A stretch of DNA of 22,455 nucleotides from an uncultured Clostridia bacterium (GTDB lineage: Bacteria; Bacillota; Clostridia; UBA1381): the NCBI GenBank assembly GCA_934476675.1, contig CAKSOE010000042.1:1-22455 (forward strand), written 5' to 3'. Within the stretch, counting starts at the first letter, position 1, and the number at the start of each line of letters is the position of its first letter. Below are positions 7,427-14,732 of the stretch, piece by piece. The position numbers were made by a program, and so were the translations under genes. The notes under the pieces are model-generated. The model saw only the letters and a program-made list of their open reading frames with translations, ran no database searches and was not told the DNA's origin.

Positions 7427-7963
7427 ATGATAAAAAACGGAAAAGGTGGAGGAAACACCAAAACAGGATTGATATTTGAGGGAAAGACCGATTTGGCAAC
7501 CTTTTTGAATGGTCAGCCAGGGTATTCTGTAAACGATGGCGTTGTTTTCTACAATGGCGAAATGGTTGCCCGAATTTTTAAAAAGCACGCATTTTACAGA
7601 TACTTAAAGGAAATTGGTGTAGAGTGGGAAAAGATTATTTCAAAGAAGCTCCTGCCCGATGATAGCATTTTTGTCATCATCAATAATACACTCTTCATCA
7701 TCGAATGCAAGTATCAGCAGGTAGCTGGATCTGTTGACGAAAAGCTACAAACCTGCGATTTCAAAAGAAAACAGTATCAAAAACTTATGGCACAGGTGAA
7801 TATAGATGTCGAATACATATATCTCCTTGCCGATTGGTTCAAAAATCCGAAATATAAAGATGTATTGGATTATATCATCAGTATGCGGTGCCATTACTAT
7901 TTTGAGTATATCCCCCTTTCAAAATTGGGATTGCCTGTTCCGCCCAGCACCGAGAAGGAGTAA
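7427..7963 (+). CDS. Putative PD-(D/E)XK endonuclease within the RM operon
   Basis: The 178-aa protein resembles a small restriction nuclease. An N-terminal G-N-T-K-T-G-L-I-F-E (9-18) is followed by L-P-D-D (76-79) and then hydrophobic I-I-N-N-T-L-F-I-I-E-C-K-Y-Q (84-97), where D79, E93 and K95 fit a PD-(D/E)XK core. K-R-K-Q-Y-Q-K-L follows on a helix. It starts 12 bp after the methyltransferase with AAGGAG and ends 3 bp before the DpnII gene, so it is part of the operon. I do not recognise its specificity. It could be a second restriction enzyme with the second methyltransferase as its partner, or a nicking or repair accessory. Confidence 0.7.
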   Translation: MIKNGKGGGNTKTGLIFEGKTDLATFLNGQPGYSVNDGVVFYNGEMVARIFKKHAFYRYLKEIGVEWEKIISKKLLPDDSIFVIINNTLFIIECKYQQVAGSVDEKLQTCDFKRKQYQKLMAQVNIDVEYIYLLADWFKNPKYKDVLDYIISMRCHYYFEYIPLSKLGLPVPPSTEKE

Positions 7964-7966
7964 GCT

Positions 7967-8845
7967 ATGGCAAGAAGTTTTAACACATGGTTAGCCGGTT
8001 TCCGTGACAGCATTGCGGACTACGGCTACTACATTGATTTCGAAAAAGTTCATCGCAATGTCGATGGCATTAAAGTTGAGCTGAATATCCTCAATTCTCT
8101 TATCGGCTCTAAGAACATTAAAGAGGATTTCAAGGCTCTGATTAAAAAATATCCTGAAGTATTGAAATGTATTCCTCTGCTCTTGGCGGTCAGAGCAAAT
8201 GAAATATACTGCCAGGACGAAAATGGAGGTTATCTGTATCAATTTGACTTTGGCAAATATCCTCCGAATAGCCATGCTTATTATGAGCGTTACTCATACT
8301 TTATGGAGCATACAGGACTGTTTGATTTGCTTGAAAACCATATCATTAACAATCTTGTTGACTATGCTACCGGCGTTGAAACAGGCTTGGATTCCAATGG
8401 TCGTAAAAACCGTGGTGGGCATTTGATGGAGGATTTGGTTGAGAGTTTCATCAAGAAAGCAGGATTTGTTAAGGGGACAACCTATTTCAAGGAAATGTAC
8501 ATACATCAGATTTCCTCTAAGTGGGGCATTGACCTTTCTGCTATCTCCAATCAAGGAAAGATGGAAAAGCGTTTTGATTTTGTAGTCAAAACTCCGACTA
8601 TGATTTATGCTATCGAAACCAATTTCTATGGTAGCGGTGGCAGCAAGCTCAACGAAACAGCAAGAAGCTATAAGACTCTTGCTATGGAAACAGATACAAT
8701 AGGCGGCTTTACATTTGTTTGGTTTACTGACGGCAAAGGTTGGAATAGTGCCAGAAACAACCTTGAAGAAACCTATGATGTGATGGAACATATCTACAAC
8801 ATCAAGGATTTGGAGAATGGTATCATCAGCGAGGTTTTCAAATAA
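7967..8845 (+). CDS. Type II restriction endonuclease, DpnII/MboI family (GATC)
   Basis: The 292-aa protein matches the DpnII family over its length: an N-terminal F-N-T-W-L-A-G-F, then N-R-G-G-H-L-M-E-D-L-V-E near 138-149, and the catalytic region K-R-F-D-F-V-V-K followed by Y-A-I-E-T-N-F-Y and G-S-G-G-S-K-L-N-E. The aspartate in R-F-D-F and glutamate in I-E-T-N are the likely metal ligands. Family members cut unmethylated GATC. It ends one base into the next start (TAATG), giving translational coupling to the second methyltransferase. Confidence 0.9.
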   Translation: MARSFNTWLAGFRDSIADYGYYIDFEKVHRNVDGIKVELNILNSLIGSKNIKEDFKALIKKYPEVLKCIPLLLAVRANEIYCQDENGGYLYQFDFGKYPPNSHAYYERYSYFMEHTGLFDLLENHIINNLVDYATGVETGLDSNGRKNRGGHLMEDLVESFIKKAGFVKGTTYFKEMYIHQISSKWGIDLSAISNQGKMEKRFDFVVKTPTMIYAIETNFYGSGGSKLNETARSYKTLAMETDTIGGFTFVWFTDGKGWNSARNNLEETYDVMEHIYNIKDLENGIISEVFK

Positions 8846-9591
8846 TGGCAAAGAAAATAACAAAATGGGAACCGGAAGATTTTGAGTTGGAAATGACTAC
8901 ACATTGGTCATTTCCAAAGCGTGGCGATTGGGCAACGCACGATGCAAAGTGGCGTGGAAACTGGTCGCCGTATATTCCAAGAAACATACTGCTCCGATAC
9001 TCTAAAGAGGGCGATTTGGTGCTTGACCAGTTTGCCGGTGGCGGGACCACTCTCGTGGAAGCAAAGTTACTTAACCGAAATATCATCGGCGTAGATGTTA
9101 ATGATATTGCTCTTGCAAGATGCAAGGAAAAAGTGGATTTCGAGCACGATGGTGCTGACGGCAAAGTTTATATCCATAAGGGCGATGCTCGCCATTTGGA
9201 TTTTGTTCCCGACAGTAGCATCGATCTTATCTGTACTCATCCTCCGTATGCCGATATTATTCAGTATAGCGAGGATATTGAAGCAGATTTGTCGCATTTG
9301 AAAGTCAAGGACTTTCTTAAAGAAATGAAAGCTGTTGCCGCCGAGAGTTACCGTGTATTAAAAAAGGACAAGTTCTGTGCTGTTTTAATGGGCGACACCC
9401 GTCAAAAAGGACATATGATTCCGATGTCCTTTGAGGTTATGCGAGTATTTGAAGATGCGGGATTTAAGTTGAAAGAGCTAATAATTAAAGAGCAGCATAA
9501 CTGTAGGGCAACGGGCTACTGGAAAACAAACAGTGTAAAATATAATTTTTTGCTGATTGCTCATGAATATTTATTTGTATTAAAAAAATAA
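8845..9591 (+). CDS. Second DNA methyltransferase (amino-methyltransferase, motif I before PPY)
   Basis: The 248-aa enzyme carries an S-adenosylmethionine site D-Q-F-A-G-G-G-T-T-L at 61-70, with the acidic strand I-I-G-V-D-V-N at 80-86, and a catalytic T-H-P-P-Y at 131-135. The amino-acceptor motif is HPPY instead of the usual (D/N/S)PPY. The SAM motif precedes the catalytic motif, opposite to most beta-class enzymes of the DpnA type, so it may not be a plain DpnA orthologue. It may protect GATC in single strands, as DpnA does, or methylate a second site for the 178-aa nuclease. It is coupled to the DpnII gene and followed 15 bp later by thsB. Confidence 0.82.
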   Translation: MAKKITKWEPEDFELEMTTHWSFPKRGDWATHDAKWRGNWSPYIPRNILLRYSKEGDLVLDQFAGGGTTLVEAKLLNRNIIGVDVNDIALARCKEKVDFEHDGADGKVYIHKGDARHLDFVPDSSIDLICTHPPYADIIQYSEDIEADLSHLKVKDFLKEMKAVAAESYRVLKKDKFCAVLMGDTRQKGHMIPMSFEVMRVFEDAGFKLKELIIKEQHNCRATGYWKTNSVKYNFLLIAHEYLFVLKK

Positions 9592-9606
9592 AGGAGAATG
9601 ATAAAT

Positions 9607-10107
9607 ATGTCATATAAAAACAAGGTATATGTATCAATGGATGCGGACAACGATTTGAGGTATTATTATCTTATGAAAGCGTGGAAACAAAGCGACCACA
9701 CCCCTTTTAATTTTTATGATGCTCACGATATCAACAATATTTATGATAAGAGTGAGGCCTCTATTAAAGCAGGACTTCAAGAAAGATTCAGAAATACAAA
9801 AGTATTCGTGCTTTTAGTAGGAGAACACACAAAATATTTATATAAGTATGTAAGATGGGAAATTGAGCAAGCAATCAAAAGAGAGATTCCCTGTATTGTT
9901 GTTAATTTAAACGGAAAGAGAAGTGCAGATCAAAATCTATGTCCTGCTTTAATGCGAGATAATTTGGCTGTGCATATCAGTTTTAATGCTAAGATCTTGC
10001 AATATGCTTTGGAAAATTGGCCAGCGTCTGATGAACGGTACCGAAAAGAAGGAAAAATGGGAGCTTACTATTATAATGAGAGTGTTTATGAAAAGCTTGG
10101 TATATAA
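9607..10107 (+). CDS. thsB: Thoeris ThsB, TIR-like NAD-processing sensor
   Basis: The 166-aa protein is a ThsB/MTH538-type TIR domain. It has K-V-Y-V-S-M-D-A-D-N-D near the N-terminus, K-V-F-V-L-L-V-G-E-H-T-K in the middle and V-R-W-E-I-E-Q-A-I, where E85 is the likely catalytic glutamate. In Thoeris, phage infection triggers ThsB to make a signalling molecule from NAD. ATG 9607 is chosen over 9598 because AAGGAG (9591-9596) is 10 nt from the former and 1 nt from the latter. The gene overlaps thsA by 20 bp, which supports a functional pair. Confidence 0.88.
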   Translation: MSYKNKVYVSMDADNDLRYYYLMKAWKQSDHTPFNFYDAHDINNIYDKSEASIKAGLQERFRNTKVFVLLVGEHTKYLYKYVRWEIEQAIKREIPCIVVNLNGKRSADQNLCPALMRDNLAVHISFNAKILQYALENWPASDERYRKEGKMGAYYYNESVYEKLGI

Positions 10108-11047
10108 AACTTACATCCAAATATTTTTTCCTATCTCAAAGAAACCAGTTGAATATCTCTCGAGTTTTTTTGCTTTTATTGGTGGATACTTTACACTTTG
10201 TGAAATTGAGCAAGCTGTATTCAAGACCCAAACGCTAATTGATATATTCAGAAATCACACATTGATGATACCTACGATCTCAGCGATGCTTGTGTTGCTA
10301 TTACGCAAAGAACAAGCGGAAAAAACTGCATATTTGGGGACAAAGGATACTATGATATCTCTAAAGATGGCGAATTTATTAAATACAAAAGGGTCAGCAA
10401 TTGTGATTCCAACAAACACAACTTTTGATACAAGTATGAGTGGTGACTTTATTAGTGAACAAAGTTTGCAAGGGCAGTTCCAAAAGAAAATATATGGTGT
10501 TGATTTTTCGGCATTAGATATGGCTTTAAAAAGTTCTCTTGATGAATGTTACCCTAATTGTTATGAAGTTTTGGAGGATAGAATAAAAACAAATAAAAAT
10601 AGGTATGAGATAGGAACAGTTGCTAAGGTTACCTATAATGGGCAACATTACTATTTCCTTGCTGTTGCAGATGTTAGTAAATCAGGGAAGCCTCTAAATG
10701 TAACTATGCAAAACATGACAAAGGCACTTGTTGGATTGTGGGAATATCTATCAAAGGAAGGACATACTGAACCTATAACAATACCTGTAATCGGAACAGG
10801 GCGAGCAGGATTATGTGATGGAACATTTGAAGATGTAATTCATGAAACCATTTTCTCTTTTGCAACAAAATCACAAGATGAATTTGTATCCAAGAAAATG
10901 ACAATATGTGTTTATCCACCTGCGCTTTCTGACGCTAATGTCACTTGGGAAAAGTTATGTAACTATTTAGAACTTCAATGTCAGTTTTTTGCGGAGAACA
11001 AAAAACAAATTAAGAATTCAAACGTTACTGGAAATCCAGTTAATTAA
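10088..11047 (+). CDS. thsA: Thoeris type II ThsA: two transmembrane helices plus macro domain
   Basis: From ATG 10088 the protein is 319 aa. Residues about 22-42 (Y-L-S-S-F-F-A-F-I-G-G-Y-F) and 58-72 (T-L-M-I-P-T-I-S-A-M-L-V-L-L-L) are membrane segments. Residues about 100-280 form a macro domain: A-I-V-I-P-T-N-T near 104-111 and I-P-V-I-G-T-G-R-A-G-L at 232-242. This is the architecture of type II Thoeris effectors, in which the macro domain senses the ThsB-made ADP-ribose signal and the membrane part kills or arrests the cell. An in-frame ATG at 9986 lies deep inside thsB and is unlikely. The gene ends about 55 bp before the right arm sites. Confidence 0.87.
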   Translation: MKSLVYKTYIQIFFPISKKPVEYLSSFFAFIGGYFTLCEIEQAVFKTQTLIDIFRNHTLMIPTISAMLVLLLRKEQAEKTAYLGTKDTMISLKMANLLNTKGSAIVIPTNTTFDTSMSGDFISEQSLQGQFQKKIYGVDFSALDMALKSSLDECYPNCYEVLEDRIKTNKNRYEIGTVAKVTYNGQHYYFLAVADVSKSGKPLNVTMQNMTKALVGLWEYLSKEGHTEPITIPVIGTGRAGLCDGTFEDVIHETIFSFATKSQDEFVSKKMTICVYPPALSDANVTWEKLCNYLELQCQFFAENKKQIKNSNVTGNPVN

Positions 11048-11101
11048 CATAATTACATAGTGCAATATTATCCGCAGTTGCAGAGCAAGTGTTATCAACG
11101 C

Positions 11102-11123
11102 CGATAACAAAATGATAACATTA
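11102..11123 (+). repeat. Right arm-type integrase sites of element 1
   Basis: GATAACA occurs at 11103-11109 and 11114-11120, an 11-bp period matching the left pair at 305-326. An inverted GTTATC lies just upstream at 11091-11096. The pair ends 97 bp before the att core. Between thsA and these sites I see nothing else. Confidence 0.72.
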
Positions 11124-11220
11124 GCCCATATAGGCAGGATAATATGGATACATCAAATAATCAAAAGAACAGGAAATACGACAGAGAATAATTCCTAAAC
11201 AAAATTGATTAGTATTTGTC

Positions 11221-11232
11221 GAGTGGGAATAA
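11221..11232 (+). repeat. att core copy 2 (junction of elements 1 and 2)
   Basis: GAGTGGGAATAA is identical to the guaA terminus; with the preceding GTC it would even read V-E-W-E-stop. It is the right end of element 1 and the left end of element 2. The flanking sequence is otherwise unrelated to guaA. Confidence 0.88.
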
Positions 11233-11290
11233 TTTCACACTCCTGAAAAAGCCTTATTTTACTGGGATTTTGCCGATTGTATATTCTTTT

Positions 11291-11312
11291 TGGCAACAAA
11301 ATGGCAACATAA
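11291..11312 (+). repeat. Left arm-type integrase sites of element 2
   Basis: TGGCAACAAAA (11291-11301) is followed directly by TGGCAACATAA (11302-11312), an 11-bp tandem pair starting 58 bp after the att core. The same unit recurs near the right end at 22027-22048. Confidence 0.75.
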
Positions 11313-11331
11313 TTTGAATTATTGTAAAAGT

Positions 11332-11375
11332 AAAGAGCTATCAGATTTTTTGAAAGTCTGATAGCTCTTTTTGTT
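11332..11375 (+). terminator. Strong bidirectional terminator inside the left end of element 2
   Basis: AAAGAGCTATCAGA (11332-11345) pairs perfectly over 14 bp with TCTGATAGCTCTTT (11357-11370), continuing into a T-run. It would insulate the leftward HNH gene from transcription of element 1. The rest of 11048-11420 holds only arm and att sites. Confidence 0.85.
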
Positions 11376-11420
11376 ATGTCTAATTTAATCGTTTATTATC
11401 TGTGCTTGTTATTGTTAGAA

Positions 11421-12023
11421 TTATTTCAAGATATTTTTTAAATTATCTTTAGTTGTCCAAGGCTTTTTTCTATGTATCATACTGTGACAATTTGAGCATA
11501 ACATAACAATATCTTCAATTTTTGTTTTTTCGTTTTGTTTCATTTTGGCGACCGGCTTTATGTGGTGCGCTTCAATAAATCCGATTCCTAAATCGCCATA
11601 TTTATCAGAAAAATCAAATCCACACGCTTCACAGAACAGTTTATTGTTATGCTCCATTTTGAATTTTTGTTTTGCTAGAGTTATCAAATACTGATTCCGT
11701 TCTCTAATTAAGTGTTGCTTAAGCATTTCTTTCCCTTCGCAAAACTCGTCATCATCAGTTGTTAAATCGAAAATCGCTTTATTCTGTTTTATAAGTCCAT
11801 AATGACCTTTATTCTTACCTTCAACCATATAGAATAGTAAAGTGCCGTCAAATTTTTCACTTTCTGAACTACCTTTTTCTAAAGTGTCTCGAATAGAAGC
11901 CCTATAGTTTTCGGTAACTGGTCTCGTGTGAATTTTTAAAAATTTCTCGTAAATATCTTTTAAATATGCGTGACCACCTAGATTTTCTAATACGAACACG
12001 CATTCTTCTTTTCAAGTATTCAT
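11421..12023 (-). pseudogene. HNH endonuclease, interrupted by TGA at codon 4
   Basis: The C-terminal half is a classic HNH nuclease with zinc knuckles: C-E-A-C-G-F-D-F, I-E-A-H-H-I-K-P-V and L-C-S-N-C-H-S-M-I-H. The open frame starts at a GTG (11999), but a better start lies upstream: ATG 12021-12023 with AAGGAA 8 nt before it, reading M-N-T-stop-K-E-E-C-V-F-V-L-E-N-L-G-G. Tryptophan would fit the stop position (M-N-T-W-K-E-E-C), so TGG to TGA is likely. The gene may be dead, read through, or re-initiated at GTG 11999. McrA-like nucleases of this kind can restrict modified DNA, but the target is unknown. It occupies the left cargo slot. Confidence 0.8.
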
Positions 12024-12089
12024 AATAACATTTCCTTATTATCTAATAAATAGTTTGTATTAATACTCATCATATCATTCTTTTATAAT

Positions 12090-12620
12090 TTAGTCGTTTT
12101 TCAGTTTGTCTTTGAAAGCTTCAAGAATTGCTTCGCTTATTTCTTGTGACGGCACTTTTACAAAACCGGAAGTTTCATCATACTTCGGATAGTTATAACG
12201 CCATTTGTCATAGTCCTCACGGCTGATGTCGCCTTTGCGGTATTTTTCAGCCTGTTCTGCCCACGCATTTATCATTTCGGAAAGCTCGGCAGCATCTTTT
12301 CCCTTGCGAGAGTCAACACGCATAGAAACGCCGTTCTCGGTCTTTTCAACTGTTAATCCATAGCGATCCTCTAATGTAAACAGTGTGTGCATTAAACCGA
12401 GATAGCTGTCAATATCGGGTACAGACAGAGCCAGCGGCGAAACTCCAAGCACACCGGCAAGGTTTTCGGTTAAATCAGCTTTCGGCGTTCTTGAGCCGGA
12501 CTCATACTGTGCCATACGAATATCCGCTGTCTTTTCAGGAAAGCCGACTACCGTTCCTAAATACTTTTGTGTCATTCCCCGCAGATTGCGGAAGAAACGA
12601 ATTCTTTCACCGATTGCCAT
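12090..12620 (-). CDS. XRE-family transcriptional regulator of element 2
   Basis: The protein is 176 aa from ATG 12620, which has AAGGAG 8 nt upstream; an upstream ATG at 12629 overlaps that site and is rejected. The HTH includes G-M-T-Q-K-Y-L-G and M-A-Q-Y-E-S-G-S-R-T-P-K-A-D. It is closely similar to the element 1 regulator along its whole length, including P-D-I-D-S-Y-L-G-L-M-H-T-L-F-T-L-E-D. Divergent promoters and palindromes separate it from xis/int, which it probably represses. Confidence 0.88.
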   Translation of the reverse strand: MAIGERIRFFRNLRGMTQKYLGTVVGFPEKTADIRMAQYESGSRTPKADLTENLAGVLGVSPLALSVPDIDSYLGLMHTLFTLEDRYGLTVEKTENGVSMRVDSRKGKDAAELSEMINAWAEQAEKYRKGDISREDYDKWRYNYPKYDETSGFVKVPSQEISEAILEAFKDKLKND

Positions 12621-12653
12621 AAAATACACTCCTTACTTATGTAATGTGCAATC

Positions 12654-12683
12654 AGTATATCATATATGTTTAGTATATGTCAA
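12654..12683 (-). promoter_or_regulatory. Leftward promoter for the element 2 regulator
   Basis: On the minus strand TTGACA (12678-12683) and TATACT (12654-12659) are 18 bp apart, the same layout as element 1. Confidence 0.72.
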
Positions 12684-12725
12684 GCAACATAAAACAAAAA
12701 AGTTTAATATTTTTGCGAAAACCAC

Positions 12726-12754
12726 TTGACATAACGGAATATGTTTAGTATAAT
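12726..12754 (+). promoter_or_regulatory. Rightward consensus promoter for xis/int of element 2
   Basis: TTGACA (12726-12731) and TATAAT (12749-12754) are separated by 17 bp, a perfect match in the same place as in element 1. Confidence 0.88.
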
Positions 12755-12773
12755 CATTAAGCAAATAGCGTTA
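12733..12773 (+). promoter_or_regulatory. Candidate XRE operators of element 2
   Basis: AACGGAATATGTTTA (12733-12747) lies in the promoter spacer and TAAGCAAATAGCGTTA (12758-12773) just downstream. They match the positions of the element 1 operators but have partly different half-sites. Confidence 0.6.
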
Positions 12774-12942
12774 AGTTGTTTGCAAAAACTGAATATCCGT
12801 CATACATCACGGTAATGGTGTATCCGCTCGGGCAAATCGGAATGCGGTCAGAAAGTATCCGACACTAAATAACCAAAAAAAGTATAAATGTTATTGTGCA
12901 ACACCCATTATCCTGTAATGTGTAAATTTTAATATTCTTGAG

Positions 12943-12976
12943 CGACCTTGAAGAGCAATCTTTTAGGTCGTTTTTT
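12943..12976 (+). terminator. Intrinsic terminator in the xis/int leader of element 2
   Basis: CGACCT (12943-12948) pairs with AGGTCG (12965-12970), with an inner AAGA/TCTT stem, and is followed by TTTTTT. It lies about 190 bp after the promoter and 150 bp before xis, which is where an attenuator would sit. Confidence 0.7.
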
Positions 12977-12980
12977 CTAT

Positions 12981-13013
12981 GCCCAAAAGTCCAGTGTTTA
13001 TCGGGCTTTTGGC
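12981..13013 (+). other. Hairpin with AGTGTTTAT loop
   Basis: GCCCAAAAGTCC and GGGCTTTTGGC pair with one bulge and one G-U around AGTGTTTATC. The loop matches the hairpin at 262-284. No T-run follows. Confidence 0.4.
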
Positions 13014-13124
13014 AATAAAACTGTGGTTTTATTCGGAATTTAAAAAATACAGACAGGAGATAACAAAAATTACCCCAAAGAGAGTAGAAGGACTTGTACA
13101 ATAACAATAAAGGAGGTGTTTTTT

Positions 13125-13316
13125 ATGACAGAAAAGTCTTTTATCAGAGCAGATGAGGTTGCAGAGGAATTGGATGTATCGAAATCTTATGCGTATAAGG
13201 TTATAAAACAGCTCAATGATGAGTTGAGTGCAAAAGGATATATCACAGTTGCAGGACGCATCAGCCGACAGTATTTTAATGAAAGAGTTTACGGAGCAGA
13301 AAGGAGAGAGGTATAA
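13125..13316 (+). CDS. xis: Excisionase-like small HTH protein of element 2
   Basis: The 63-aa protein starts M-T-E-K-S-F-I-R-A-D-E-V-A at ATG 13125, 9 nt after AAAGGAGG. A GTG at 13116 would overlap that ribosome site and is rejected. It is homologous throughout to the element 1 protein (V-S-K-S-Y-A-Y-K, R-I-S-R-Q-Y-F-N-E-R). Its stop shares one base with the integrase start. Confidence 0.85.
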   Translation: MTEKSFIRADEVAEELDVSKSYAYKVIKQLNDELSAKGYITVAGRISRQYFNERVYGAERREV

Positions 13317-14392
13317 TGCCGGCTTACAAAAACAAAGATAACGGAACTTGGTATGTGATGACTCAATACACAAACTGGAAAGGCGAACGCAAGCCAAAGT
13401 GTAAACGAGGATTTGATACCAAACGAGAGGCGCAGGAGTGGAAGCATACTTTCCGACAACAAAATTCGGGAGATTTGGATATGCCCTTTTCCGCCTTTGT
13501 TGAAATCTACTGCCAAGAGCAAAAGCCACGATTAAAAGAAAGCACTTGGCAAACAAAAGAAAATATTATTCAGCAGAAAATTCTGCCGTATTTTGGAAAT
13601 TACAAAATCAATGAGATTACAACCAAAGATGTAAGAGCTTGGCAAAATGAAATACTTGCATATCGTAATGAGGAGAATAAGCCCTATTCATCATCCTATC
13701 TGAAAACGCTGCACAATCAACTTTCTGCCATATTTAATTATGCGGTAAGATTTTATGATTTGCGTAGCAATCCCGCCGCAAAAGCCGGAAATATGGGTAG
13801 TGAAGAACGCAAGAAAATGCTATTTTGGACGAAGGAAGAATATCAAAAGTTCTCCGAAGTAATGATGAATAAACCGATTTTTTACTATGCTTTTCAAATG
13901 CTTTATTGGACAGGTATCCGTGAGGGAGAATTGCTTGCTCTTACCCCTGCTGATTTTGATTTTGAAAAAGGAACGGTAAAAATCAGCAAAACATATCAAC
14001 GAATAAAAGGTGAAGATATGATTACTTCACCGAAAACAAAGAAAAGTAATCGAACGGTGCAAATGCCGGATTTTCTTTGTACTGAAATGCAGGAGTTTTT
14101 TGATATGCAGTACGGGCTGAAAAGGAAAGACCGTATTTTCAACATAACGAAAAGCTATCTTCATCACGAAATGGACAGAGGCTCAAAAGCCGCAGGTGTA
14201 AAGCGTATTCGTATTCACGATTTAAGGCACAGTCATATCAGCCTTTTAATTGATATGGGATTTTCGGCAGTCGCCATTGCAGACCGAGTGGGACACGAGA
14301 GTATAGAAATTACTTATCGCTATGCGCATCTGTTCCCGTCAAAGCAAAAAGAAATGGCAATAAAACTTGATTTTATGAATAAAGGAGTGTGA
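13316..14392 (+). CDS. int: Site-specific tyrosine recombinase of element 2
   Basis: The 358-aa integrase has the same three-domain build as that of element 1. The catalytic arginine is in G-I-R-E-G-E-L, H-D-L-R-H-S-H follows, then G-H-E-S and the nucleophile tyrosine in Y-R-Y-A-H-L-F. The catalytic half is nearly identical to its sibling, in keeping with the shared guaA core. The N-terminal arm-binding part differs at scattered positions (for example T-Q-Y-T-N-W against A-R-Y-V-N-W), which parallels the different arm repeats. It is intact and ends with TGA 4 bp before the next gene. Confidence 0.95.
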   Translation: MPAYKNKDNGTWYVMTQYTNWKGERKPKCKRGFDTKREAQEWKHTFRQQNSGDLDMPFSAFVEIYCQEQKPRLKESTWQTKENIIQQKILPYFGNYKINEITTKDVRAWQNEILAYRNEENKPYSSSYLKTLHNQLSAIFNYAVRFYDLRSNPAAKAGNMGSEERKKMLFWTKEEYQKFSEVMMNKPIFYYAFQMLYWTGIREGELLALTPADFDFEKGTVKISKTYQRIKGEDMITSPKTKKSNRTVQMPDFLCTEMQEFFDMQYGLKRKDRIFNITKSYLHHEMDRGSKAAGVKRIRIHDLRHSHISLLIDMGFSAVAIADRVGHESIEITYRYAHLFPSKQKEMAIKLDFMNKGV

Positions 14393-14396
14393 TATT

Positions 14397-14732
14397 ATGT
14401 CAGCCCAAAATATTGATAAGTATAATCGTTTTCGCAGTATTACCGTAGCTTTCAGAGTGTCTCCCGAAGAACAAAAAGAGTTGAACAGAGCAATTACTCT
14501 TTCGGGATTGCCCAAGCAGGAATATTGCTATCGCAAATGTATGGAGCGTGATGTGGTAGTTCAACCGAGTCCGAGAGTTTACAAGGCTCTTAAAACTCAA
14601 ATGGAATTCATCCTTAATGAATTGCAACGAATTGATGTCGGTGGGAGCATTGAGCCGGAGCTTCTTGATACTATCGACCTTATCGCTACCACAATGAACG
14701 GATTGAAAGGAGATGGAAACAATGGAAAATAA
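14397..14732 (+). CDS. MobC-like ribbon-helix-helix protein of element 2
   Basis: The 111-aa protein has I-T-V-A-F-R-V-S-P-E-E-Q-K-E-L-N-R-A-I and S-G-L-P-K-Q-E-Y-C-Y-R-K-C, as in the element 1 homologue of identical length. GGAG lies about 10 nt before ATG 14397. It overlaps the RepA-like gene by 11 bp, the same overlap as in element 1. Relaxosome accessory is the likely role, from fold and context only. Confidence 0.7.
   Translation: MSAQNIDKYNRFRSITVAFRVSPEEQKELNRAITLSGLPKQEYCYRKCMERDVVVQPSPRVYKALKTQMEFILNELQRIDVGGSIEPELLDTIDLIATTMNGLKGDGNNGK

Larger units (their letters stand above)
247..11232 (+). mobile_element. Integrative mobilizable element 1 (int/xis, RepA-like, MobV, TnpV; cargo TfoX-like, DpnII-type RM, Thoeris II)
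   Basis: The boundaries are the att cores at 235-246 and 11221-11232, with paired arm sites just inside each end. The backbone runs XRE regulator, xis, integrase, MobC-like, RepA-like ATPase (interrupted), oriT-like region, MobV relaxase and tnpV. No type IV secretion genes are present, so it would be mobilizable in trans rather than self-conjugative. Cargo sits in two slots: left (464-793) and right (6344-11047). Element 2 is a sibling with the same gene order, the same att spacing and a length within about 60 bp. Confidence 0.88.
12774..13124 (+). other. Long untranslated leader of xis/int in element 2
   Basis: About 350 bp without a convincing ORF. It begins with AAAACTGAAT and CCGTC as in element 1, then a small ATACATC/GGTGTAT hairpin near 12806-12828. 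A terminator-like hairpin (12943-12976) and a second hairpin (12981-13013) follow. The leader could attenuate xis/int expression or yield a short RNA; neither is proven. Confidence 0.45.

Noticed and set aside
8294..8863. Long leftward ORF (189 codons) opposite the DpnII endonuclease
   Set aside because: It is a shadow of a well-supported gene, with no recognised motif and no plausible operon.
9986..10087. Longer N-terminus for ThsA, starting inside thsB
   Set aside because: It would require a 120-bp overlap and adds a stretch with no motif; ATG 10088 directly precedes the membrane segments.
13029..13556. Leftward ORF (175 codons) opposite xis and the integrase start
   Set aside because: It overlaps two conserved genes antisense, has no family resemblance and has no equivalent in element 1.
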